The notes under the pieces are model-generated. The model worked only from the letters and a program-made list of their open reading frames with translations. It was not told the origin of the DNA and did no database searches. Below, in pieces: positions 33,516 to 40,734 of a DNA stretch of 64,000 nucleotides (positions are counted from its first letter, which is position 1; each line of letters starts with the position of its first letter). A program made the translations under genes and the position numbers. Source of the DNA: Bacillota bacterium (GTDB taxonomy: Bacteria > Bacillota > Clostridia > Lachnospirales > Lachnospiraceae); NCBI GenBank assembly GCA_023414355.1, contig JAEZOB010000033.1:62001-126000 (forward strand), written 5' to 3'.

Positions 33516-35132
33516 CTAGATTTCTCGAACCCTTTTCCTCAGTTTCAGCACCATGCCCGGAGCTACGGACAACTCATCTACCCCGAATTCCAGGAAGGTC
33601 TCTGTCAAGGAAGTGTCTGCTGCTAGTTCACCGCAGATACCAACCCAGATACCGCATCTATGTGCATTTTCCACTGTTAGCTTTATCAACCTTAAAACAG
33701 CCGGATGATGCGGATCGTGGAAGGAATCCAGCATGGGATTTTGTCGGTCAATAGCAGTCGTGTACTGGGTCAGATCATTGGTGCCGATACTGAAAAAGTC
33801 CACCTCTTCTGCCAGCAGATCACTGATGATCGCGGCCGCAGGTGTCTCTATCATAATGCCAAGCTCTACCTTATCATTATAAGCTAGTTCCTCCCTGGAC
33901 AGCTCCTGAGTCACCTCCGAAACGATCTGTTTGATCTCTTTGATCTCCTCAACAGATATGATCATAGGAAACATGATACCCAGATTACCGTATACAGAAG
34001 CCCGGTACAACGCGCGAAGCTGGGTACGGAAAATATCTCTTCTGGTCAGGCAGATACGAATGGCTCGGAAGCCCAGAGCAGGATTCTCTTCCTTCGGTAG
34101 ATGAAAATACTCGACCTGCTTATCCGCACCGATATCCAGAGTTCGAATAATGACCTTACGACCTTCCATTTCTTTTAACACCTCCCGGTAGGCATCGAAC
34201 TGCTCCTCCTCTGAGGGATAATCCTTCTGGTTCAAGTAGAGAAATTCACTTCTCATCAAACCGACGCCTCCTGCATCATTCCTTAAGGCTTCACGGACAT
34301 CGAGTACACTTCCGATGTTAGCAAAGATATCGATGCGTTTCCCAGCTTTCGTAATATTCTCCTTCCCAATCAGCTCCTTCAGTTCTTTCCTTCCAGCTTC
34401 CTCGGCTTGTTGCTTTCGCATAAGCTCCTGACATAGTTCCTCATCCGGATCAATATAGATCCTGCCTGTGAACCCATCCACAATCACTTGCTGTCCATCA
34501 TATTCCGGCTTCAGCTGTTCACCAATTCCAATAATAGCAGGAATATTCATCGTTCTGGCAAGTATTGCAGTATGAGAATTCACAGAACCCTTCTGTGTGA
34601 GGAGTGAGAGGATACACCTTCTGTCAAGCTGCACAGTCTCACTGGGCGCCAAATCCTCTGCAGCGATAATAACAGGTTCTGTAAGCTTTAGACCAGAATC
34701 CTTATCACTAAGTGTACGGATTAATCGATCAGAGATATCCTTGATATCTGCCGCTCTTTCCTTTAGGTACTCATCCTCCATACAGGAAAACATCTCTGCA
34801 AAATATTCAGCGGCACTGGAAACTGCGTGCTCTGCATTATAGTTTTGTTCTGTAATCTTATTGTTGATATAACCGATATATTCCGTGTCCTGCAGGAGCA
34901 TCTGATGTACCTGCAGAATCAATGCCTCTTCTGATCCAATCTCCTTCAAAGCCTTTTGATATAATATCTCCAGCTGGTCGATTGCATTTATTCTTCCTTG
35001 TTCAAACCGCTTCTGTTCTTTCTCCGTATCCGATATCTGATAGATCTTCGTGGAAATCTCAGCTTTTTTATAATACCTCATCGTTCCAAAGGCGATTCCC
35101 TGAAACACACTTTTGCCTTCCAATACTATCAT
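33516..35132 (-). CDS. ptsI: PTS enzyme I
   Basis: Phosphoenolpyruvate-protein phosphotransferase, first enzyme of the sugar phosphotransferase system, which passes phosphate from PEP to HPr in the cytoplasm. The N-terminal domain has the phospho-His in VNSHTAILART. The C-terminal PEP-binding barrel has GGVGLMRSEFLY, RTLDIGADKQ, NPALGFRAIRICL, FSIGTNDLTQYT, and the catalytic Cys in WVGICGELAAD. Length 538 aa is slightly short of the usual ~570. No HPr gene lies nearby. GGAG precedes the start. Confidence 0.93.
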   Translation of the reverse strand: MIVLEGKSVFQGIAFGTMRYYKKAEISTKIYQISDTEKEQKRFEQGRINAIDQLEILYQKALKEIGSEEALILQVHQMLLQDTEYIGYINNKITEQNYNAEHAVSSAAEYFAEMFSCMEDEYLKERAADIKDISDRLIRTLSDKDSGLKLTEPVIIAAEDLAPSETVQLDRRCILSLLTQKGSVNSHTAILARTMNIPAIIGIGEQLKPEYDGQQVIVDGFTGRIYIDPDEELCQELMRKQQAEEAGRKELKELIGKENITKAGKRIDIFANIGSVLDVREALRNDAGGVGLMRSEFLYLNQKDYPSEEEQFDAYREVLKEMEGRKVIIRTLDIGADKQVEYFHLPKEENPALGFRAIRICLTRRDIFRTQLRALYRASVYGNLGIMFPMIISVEEIKEIKQIVSEVTQELSREELAYNDKVELGIMIETPAAAIISDLLAEEVDFFSIGTNDLTQYTTAIDRQNPMLDSFHDPHHPAVLRLIKLTVENAHRCGIWVGICGELAADTSLTETFLEFGVDELSVAPGMVLKLRKRVREI

Positions 35133-35194
35133 TCTATCACTCCTTCAATTCTCTGTCTGATTTCTCCGGTTTCGGGCCTTTCTTTATTGAGCAT

Positions 35195-35243
35195 AAAAAA
35201 AGACCATACTTGATAATAAATTTCTTTATTACTAAGCCGGTCT
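35195..35243 (-). terminator. terminator after ProC-like gene
   Basis: Arms 35201-35220 and 35225-35243 pair imperfectly around a short loop, followed on the minus strand by a run of seven T. It lies between the ProC-like gene and ptsI. Confidence 0.7.
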
Positions 35244-35323
35244 TGCCTGATCGAACAGTCACAATCCAATCTGTTTGTAATTGAATTATACCTTCTTCAC
35301 AGAAATATGTCAAATGGTATTGG

Positions 35324-36154
35324 TTACAGTCCCTCAAACTCCTTTTGTAACTTCTCGGATACCTGTTTTCTCTTCCCAAGCATATCATCAAAAGCTTCGT
35401 CAAAAACCTGTGGCAGTCCGGCGCGGATCCTACTGACACCGACCTCGGTAATCCCACCCTTAGTCTGTACACGGTCAATGACCTCTTGAAAATCCATACT
35501 CTCCTCCAGCATCAATTTTGCGGTACCAATCATAGTATGCAGCACAAGGTCATTGATGCCCTTCTTAGTGAAGCTTGTTCCATGACGAAGACCAGCCTCA
35601 ACAAACTCCTGAAAGATAGCAGCATATAACCCCGGTCCGCAGCTCGTGAATTCGGAAGCGAAGCCAAAATCCTCTTCCCTGGTATGACGCAGCTCGGATA
35701 TGCATCCCAAAAGATCCTCAAGTTGCTTTCTTTCTGCTTCTTCTACTTTTGCATTATGGCAAATTAGTGAGATTCCTCCCTGAACCTCGGAGATGACGGT
35801 AGGTAAAAGTTTCGTAATTTTGCAGTCAATGATTCTCTCCATATCTTCAATCATAACCGATCCGGCGATTGAAACGATATGTTGCTCCGGCCGTAGCCAT
35901 GTCTTCACTTCCTTCAATACATCAATGTATTCCATTGGCTTCACACAGATAAAGATTAATTCTGATTCTTTTACTACTTCAGAGAGCTCCTTTGTCACCT
36001 GAAGCTGTTCCCAATCCTTCCTGATTTCCTCCAGTCGGTTCTGATCCTTACGGGTAACGATAATTCGTTCCTGTCGGATGTTACCATACCTAATCAGTCC
36101 GGAGATCAACATCCTTGCCATGCTCCCATACCCAACAAACCCTATCTTACTCAT
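35324..36154 (-). CDS. pyrroline-5-carboxylate reductase-family protein (ProC/ComER-like)
   Basis: NAD(P)-dependent oxidoreductase of the ProC fold. It has a Rossmann N-terminus (KIGFVGYGSMARMLISGL), a FICVKPMEY strand, IVSIAGSVMIEDMERII, and a C-terminal dimer domain with FGFASEFTSCGPGLYAAIFQEFVEAGLRHG and TKGGITEVGVSRIRAG. True ProC has a GCSPAY-type substrate loop; here it reads SCGPGLYA, closer to ComER of Bacillus, so proline synthesis is not certain. The start at 36154 follows GGGAGG; the frame extends to 36184. Length 276 aa is usual. Confidence 0.8.
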   Translation of the reverse strand: MSKIGFVGYGSMARMLISGLIRYGNIRQERIIVTRKDQNRLEEIRKDWEQLQVTKELSEVVKESELIFICVKPMEYIDVLKEVKTWLRPEQHIVSIAGSVMIEDMERIIDCKITKLLPTVISEVQGGISLICHNAKVEEAERKQLEDLLGCISELRHTREEDFGFASEFTSCGPGLYAAIFQEFVEAGLRHGTSFTKKGINDLVLHTMIGTAKLMLEESMDFQEVIDRVQTKGGITEVGVSRIRAGLPQVFDEAFDDMLGKRKQVSEKLQKEFEGL

Positions 36155-36521
36155 AACGCTCCTCCCATCTTCCAACTTAGGCACTATTAAATAAAGTGCA
36201 TTTCATTTTATTTGCATATTCCATTGATAGCCACAATTATCCATTTACCATCTTGCTTTGTCAATCAATAATTGTAATTTTCATGCAGAAGCCTATTTTT
36301 ATTCTTATTCACATCTTCCTATGGGACCCATGCTGGTGCTTGCTTTTTACCTGCTGAGCCGATATAATGTGTATGATAAGTTCAGAATATCTAAAAGCCA
36401 ACTATGTTCGCTTGGGTTACGGTTGAATTCTTATGCAGGTATTTAATAATCGTTTACATGTGAAATAAGCATGAGAATTTGATTTATTGATTGATATTTA
36501 AAAGACAGAAAGGAAATGAGT
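36155..36521. other. intergenic stretch, nothing recognised
   Basis: AT-rich divergent gap between the ProC-like gene and the small membrane protein gene. No ORF with a ribosome site, no strong hairpin and no clear promoter pair was found. Confidence 0.4.
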
Positions 36522-36818
36522 ATGGATAGAAAAGTGAAACGAATAGCAGCAATCGTCGGTTTGGTTTTGTTTGCTTCCTTGTTCCTGATTACTTTAATAT
36601 CGGCATTCTTTGCATCTGAGAAAGCACCGGGTTTATTCATGGCAAGTCTGTTCAGTGCCATCGTTATACCGATTATGATCTGGGCATTTATGCTGGTTTA
36701 TCGATTGGTTCACAGGAATGATCCGAGTACAGATCCAGCTTCAGAGGAGCCGGAGGCTACAGACGATACCGAGCTTTTAGATGAAGCAACGGAAATTGAC
36801 TCAGATGATAATAAATAA
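36522..36818 (+). CDS. small membrane protein with acidic tail
   Basis: A protein of 98 aa with two hydrophobic helices (about residues 8-30 and 40-60) separated by a short loop, then a soluble C-terminal tail of ~35 residues rich in Asp, Glu, Ser and Pro. The start at 36522 has AAAGGA at proper distance; an ATG six bases earlier is too close to it. No family recognised. A terminator hairpin follows. Confidence 0.7.
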   Translation: MDRKVKRIAAIVGLVLFASLFLITLISAFFASEKAPGLFMASLFSAIVIPIMIWAFMLVYRLVHRNDPSTDPASEEPEATDDTELLDEATEIDSDDNK

Positions 36819-36828
36819 TAATGATAGA

Positions 36829-36920
36829 ACAGGGCTGCCAAATATCCTGATATATTTTACGGGTTATATGATCTTTCTCCCGTGGAATATACTGAGTATA
36901 TTAAGGCAGCCCTGTTTTGT
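36829..36920 (+). terminator. long-loop terminator between convergent genes
   Basis: ACAGGGCTGCC (36829-36839) pairs with GGCAGCCCTGT (36905-36915), followed by TTTTGTT on the plus strand. The 65-base loop contains further AT-rich and CGGG/CCCG pairing, so the whole unit is a nested palindrome. Confidence 0.75.
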
Positions 36921-37031
36921 TAATCTTATTCCTTAATCTTCTTCCTTAATCTTCTTCCTTAATCTTCTTCCTAAATCTTCTTCCTTAATCTTCTTCCTTA
37001 ATCTTCCTTAGTCCTCTTCCTTGATCTTCTT
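36920..37031. repeat. 13-bp tandem repeats running into the 3' end of rarA
   Basis: Six full units like TTAATCTTCTTCC (36920-36997), one 10-bp unit (36998-37007), then two diverged units (37008-37031) inside the rarA coding end. The rarA stop codon sits at 37008-37010 within the array, and the last codons (KKIKEED) are built from the same unit. Confidence 0.88.
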
Positions 37032-38330
37032 AAAATATTCCTGAATTTGCTTCTCATACCCATTGTCAGAAGGGATGTAGAACACTCTGTCCTTAATTTC
37101 ATCCGGAAGATATTGTTGCTTTACATAATGATTCTTAAAGCTATGGGCATATTGATAACCCAATCCGTGTCCCAGCTTCGCCGCACCTTTATAGTGGGCA
37201 TCCATCAGATAAGCAGGTATGGTTGCTGTCTTCTCATTTTCCACTACCTGTGTAGCATCATCAATGGCACAGATCGCAGAGTTGCTCTTCGGCGCACAGG
37301 CTACATACGTCGCTGCCTGAGCCAGAACAATCCTTGCCTCCGGCATTCCAAGGCGTTCCACTGCAAGTGCTGCGGAGGTTGCGACCACCAGAGCATTGGG
37401 ATCGGCATTGGATACATCCTCAGCCGCACAGATCATGATTCTTCTTGCGATAAAGGTTACCTCTTCTCCGGCATATAGCATCCGCGCCAGGTAATACACC
37501 GCTGCATCCGGATCAGAGCCTCGCATACTCTTAATAAATGCCGATATCGTATCGTAATGGTTATCTCCGTCCTTATCATACTTGAGAACCCTTCTTTGGA
37601 TACACTCAGATGCCACAGAAAGTGTAATGTGGATTTTCCCATCCTCCGACCGTTCCGTTGTAAGAATACCTATCTCTATGGCATTCAGTGCTGCCCTGGC
37701 ATCACCGTTGGCTATGTCAGCCAGGAACTCCAGTGCTTCATCATCAATGACAGCCGCATATGCTCCCATTCCCCGGTCTCTGTCATAGACCGCCCGATGC
37801 AGCAATGTCTTAATATCCTCTTTATCCAGAGGCTTTAATTCAAATATAATAGAACGGGAAAGTAACGCAGAATTCACCTCAAAGTAAGGATTTTCCGTCG
37901 TCGCACCAATCAAAATTACTGTTCCGTCTTCAACAAAAGGTAGCAGATAATCCTGCTGCCCCTTATTAAAGCGATGAATCTCGTCGATAAAAAGGATGGT
38001 TCGTTTTCCATAGCTCCCCAGATTCGTCTTGGCTTCCTCTACTACCGCTTCCATGTCTTTCTTGCCGGCAGAGGTAGCATTGATCTGTATGAACAGGGAG
38101 CTTGTGGTATTGGCAATCACTTTGGCGAGTGTCGTTTTACCGGTACCGGGAGGACCATAAAATATGATGGAACTGATCTTATCTGCCTTAATCGCTCTGT
38201 AAAGAAGCTTATCCTTCCCGATAATATGTCGCTGCCCCACCACCTCATCCAGCGTAACCGGGCGAAGTCTGGAAGCCAGAGGAGCTTCCTTTTTCATCGT
38301 ATTATCTCTCATATAATCAAATAAATCCAT
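37008..38330 (-). CDS. rarA: replication-associated recombination protein RarA (MgsA)
   Basis: AAA+ ATPase of the clamp-loader group that acts at stalled replication forks. Features are DEVVGQRHIIG near the N-terminus, Walker A YGPPGTGKTTLA, Walker B ILFIDEIHRF, sensor 1 VILIGATTENP, an SRSIIFELKPL arginine-finger region, then the MgsA/RarA C-terminal domain (SFIKSMRGSDPDAAVYYLARML; core RGSDPDAA). Length 440 aa is normal. The C-terminal codons are part of a tandem repeat. It is transcribed alone. Confidence 0.95.
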   Translation of the reverse strand: MDLFDYMRDNTMKKEAPLASRLRPVTLDEVVGQRHIIGKDKLLYRAIKADKISSIIFYGPPGTGKTTLAKVIANTTSSLFIQINATSAGKKDMEAVVEEAKTNLGSYGKRTILFIDEIHRFNKGQQDYLLPFVEDGTVILIGATTENPYFEVNSALLSRSIIFELKPLDKEDIKTLLHRAVYDRDRGMGAYAAVIDDEALEFLADIANGDARAALNAIEIGILTTERSEDGKIHITLSVASECIQRRVLKYDKDGDNHYDTISAFIKSMRGSDPDAAVYYLARMLYAGEEVTFIARRIMICAAEDVSNADPNALVVATSAALAVERLGMPEARIVLAQAATYVACAPKSNSAICAIDDATQVVENEKTATIPAYLMDAHYKGAAKLGHGLGYQYAHSFKNHYVKQQYLPDEIKDRVFYIPSDNGYEKQIQEYFKKIKEED

Positions 38331-38427
38331 ATCGCTCGCCTAGCCTTTCAAAGCATTTGTATCTTGAAAAAAAGATAATAATGTGCATAATTATAAAGGT
38401 ATCCTATATCAGATAAAGGAGTATCCA

Positions 38428-38613
38428 ATGAAAATACCAAAGGATCCGTACATCCTGTTGAGCTTTATCAATACCAAGCTAAGAGATGAATATCATAATC
38501 TGGAGGATTTATGCAAAAGTCTTTCCATAGACCGGACTGAGCTTGAAAAGGTTCTATCCTCCATCGAATATCAATATATCGGAGAAGCAAATCGTTTTAC
38601 GCCTCTCCTTTAG
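38428..38613 (+). CDS. DUF4250 small protein
   Basis: A conserved 61-aa protein with the DUF4250 start MKIPKDPYILLSFINTKLRDEY and a predicted helix-turn-helix-like middle (LEDLCKSLSIDRTELEKVLSSI). Function is unknown in the family. AAAGGAG six bases before the ATG sets the start; an earlier in-frame ATG at 38383 lacks one. Its 3' end overlaps the convergent VanZ gene by 17 bp. Confidence 0.85.
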   Translation: MKIPKDPYILLSFINTKLRDEYHNLEDLCKSLSIDRTELEKVLSSIEYQYIGEANRFTPLL

Positions 38614-39094
38614 CTTTCGCTCTTTTTTGTCTGACTTGTACGAACAGCAAATAAAGTATACCAAAAATCAATGCTCCGGTCGCTGCTCCGGCAGTGTCCA
38701 AGAGTACATCCGATAGCTGTCCGCTTCTTCCTGCGACAAAGGTCTGATGAAATTCATCTGTTGCTGCATAAAGCCCGGCAATTAAGACCGGAATCCATGT
38801 CCGGTAACTAATGTTTTTCTTCCATACTGTAAAATGAAAGGTAATAGCTGCACAAAGGCATGCATATTCTGTAAAGTGCGCTGATTTTCGTACTATGTGG
38901 TCGATTATCCCCAACAGATCCAGCTTTTCCGGTCCCGGGATCGGACTACTCTTCATCTGATCGTATAGATTATATAGTACAATTGAGATACTCAGGCTGC
39001 TTTCCTGAGATAGATCCGCTGTCTTTGATGAGAACCAGAAAATTATTCCCATTATGGTAACCGCAGGCAGCCAGGATAAATATTTCAGTTTCAT
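38597..39094 (-). CDS. VanZ-family membrane protein
   Basis: Membrane protein of 165 aa with about four helices. The VanZ core is seen: IIFWFSSKTADLSQESS, IVRKSAHFTEYACLCAAITF (conserved His and Glu), and AATDEFHQTFVAGRSGQLSDVLLDTAGAATGALI, whose conserved Asp-Glu-x-His-Gln and Asp motif marks the family. VanZ is named for teicoplanin resistance, but chromosomal members have no settled role. GGAGAC precedes the start. Confidence 0.88.
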   Translation of the reverse strand: MKLKYLSWLPAVTIMGIIFWFSSKTADLSQESSLSISIVLYNLYDQMKSSPIPGPEKLDLLGIIDHIVRKSAHFTEYACLCAAITFHFTVWKKNISYRTWIPVLIAGLYAATDEFHQTFVAGRSGQLSDVLLDTAGAATGALIFGILYLLFVQVRQKRAKAKGEA

Positions 39095-39211
39095 GTTGTC
39101 TCCTTAGGCATAAAATATTTCCTTATTATTTCATCCATACAAGCTTATTTATCATATCATATCCGGGATATCCTGGCAAGAATTGCATTCTGACAGAAAG
39201 GAGTATTGGTA

Positions 39212-39871
39212 ATGAAGGAAGTCTTTAAGACAATATATGAAGGTGGTGTCGGGGAAGTCACAGTTAAAAAATCCCGATTTATAGCAACTGTATGTCCTGT
39301 TGCTACGGAAGCCGCCGCCATTGAGACAATAGAAGCCTTGAAGAAAAAGTATTGGGACGCTTCACATAATTGCTCTGCCTATATTATCGGAACAGAGCAG
39401 TCTATCCTACGCTGCTCCGACGATGGTGAACCCAGTAAGACTGCTGGTAGACCTATGCTTGATCTCTTGCTTGCACATGAGCTAGTCAATCTTGTTGTCG
39501 TTGTTACCCGCTACTTCGGTGGTACCCTGCTTGGAACAGGAGGACTTGTCAAAGCTTATCAATCTGCGGTACTGGAAGGTCTGGAGCATAGCACAATCAT
39601 ACAGAAGGAACTGGGAATCAAGGTATCTATCATCACAGATTATAATCTGGTTGGTAAGCTTCAATATTATATAGCCCAGGAGCAACTTACCGTAATATCC
39701 TCTGAATATACGGACCTGGTCCGTCTGGAGGTCTTGATTCCTCCAAGCAAATATCAGGCTTTTCTCAATAAAACCGCAGAGTTGACGAACGGATCCGCTA
39801 TTTTAAATGAATCCGGCCAGGTATACTTTACCACATTGGATGGTAAGCTTCTGCTTTTTGATTCAGAATAG
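39212..39871 (+). CDS. YigZ/IMPACT-family protein
   Basis: A 219-aa protein of the UPF0029/YigZ family. The N-terminal IMPACT domain has KKSRFIATVCPV, KKYWDASHNCSAYIIG, CSDDGEPSKTAGRPMLDLL and TRYFGGTLLGTGGLVKAY. The C-terminal part is the DUF1949 ferredoxin-like domain. The bacterial function is poorly known; eukaryotic IMPACT affects translation control. The start at 39212 has AAAGGAG; a TTG two codons earlier is less likely. Confidence 0.93.
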   Translation: MKEVFKTIYEGGVGEVTVKKSRFIATVCPVATEAAAIETIEALKKKYWDASHNCSAYIIGTEQSILRCSDDGEPSKTAGRPMLDLLLAHELVNLVVVVTRYFGGTLLGTGGLVKAYQSAVLEGLEHSTIIQKELGIKVSIITDYNLVGKLQYYIAQEQLTVISSEYTDLVRLEVLIPPSKYQAFLNKTAELTNGSAILNESGQVYFTTLDGKLLLFDSE

Positions 39872-39918
39872 TGCCAAAGACATACCTATCAAAATCAAAT
39901 ATTACTCTCTATAATAGA

Positions 39919-39968
39919 AGAAGAACCTCAGAATGAATTCCCTTGGGAATTCATTCTGAGGTTCTTCT
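39919..39968. terminator. 23-bp perfect hairpin between convergent genes
   Basis: Arms 39919-39941 and 39946-39968 are perfectly complementary over 23 bp with the loop CTTG. Only a weak T-rich stretch follows on the minus strand. Likely a bidirectional terminator for the YigZ gene and the gene ending at 40051. Confidence 0.8.
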
Positions 39969-40050
39969 GGATAACTCTGCTCTTCTCAACCCATCAATGA
40001 GATTTTGGCTTTGGAATAATCAGGATCATTCCACCTTAACAGAATTATCT

Positions 40051-40344
40051 TCACACGCCTGCCAGTGTCACCAAATCATCGACTACCTCTGCAAGTGTCA
40101 TAGGTGTGACCTGATAACGGTATAATTTTTCCAGTATTCCCACTGCTGTCTCCTTCGATGCTGTTACCCCACAAATTTCGTCTGCCTCTGTTATGGCGCC
40201 GGACTTCTTAGTAATCCCCACCCCAAAATAAGGAGTTACCAGATCCGCTTCTGAAATCATCTCGGTTAAGAAATAATCCAGTGCCATTTCTCGTTCATCG
40301 TCAAGCATAACCCGGCTGCTAAAAAGTAGCTTTACCTGTTTCAT
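40051..40344 (-). CDS. small conserved clostridial protein (DUF6514-like)
   Basis: A 97-aa soluble protein with no membrane segment or signal. The order of strands (YFLTEMIS, YFGVGITKK, ADEICGVTASKETAVGILEKLYRYQVTPMTLAEVVDDLV; core TPMTLAEVVDD) resembles small proteins grouped as DUF6514 in clostridia; this is from memory and not certain. GGGGG precedes the ATG. A possible TATAAT lies about 46 bases upstream (40390-40395 on the minus strand). Confidence 0.6.
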   Translation of the reverse strand: MKQVKLLFSSRVMLDDEREMALDYFLTEMISEADLVTPYFGVGITKKSGAITEADEICGVTASKETAVGILEKLYRYQVTPMTLAEVVDDLVTLAGV

Positions 40345-40622
40345 ATTACATTACCCCCACTATAGAATGAAAATTTGCTGACAAATTCCATTATACACAG
40401 TATATTTAGGGAACGAAAGTCGTTTTTAACGCATCAAAATATCCTCTTCCTTATATTTCGACACATCTTCACTTTTTGTGTGTACATATCCCACTATCCA
40501 GATTATCTTCTTGCGTTTTCATGGATTTTTGCATAAATATTAATTAAAAATAGTACTTTTATACTGTGTGGTATATGAATTACCTGTTTTGTGTATACGA
40601 TATTGTTACAGAGAAATTATAC

Positions 40623-40651
40623 TTTATTTCACAGGGCAAATTTGTTATAAT
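40623..40651 (+). promoter_or_regulatory. promoter for class A PBP gene
   Basis: Extended -10 TGTTATAAT (TATAAT at 40646-40651) with a weak -35 TTTATT (40623-40628), 17 bases apart. The rest of the 390-bp divergent gap (40345-40734) shows no supported gene. Confidence 0.5.
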
Positions 40652-40734
40652 GGACGCGAGTGAACAAAGTACCAGCTTTGCTTATCGCAGGATTTTTTAC
40701 TGTTTATATATACTTATTGCGATTGGAGGTTTTT

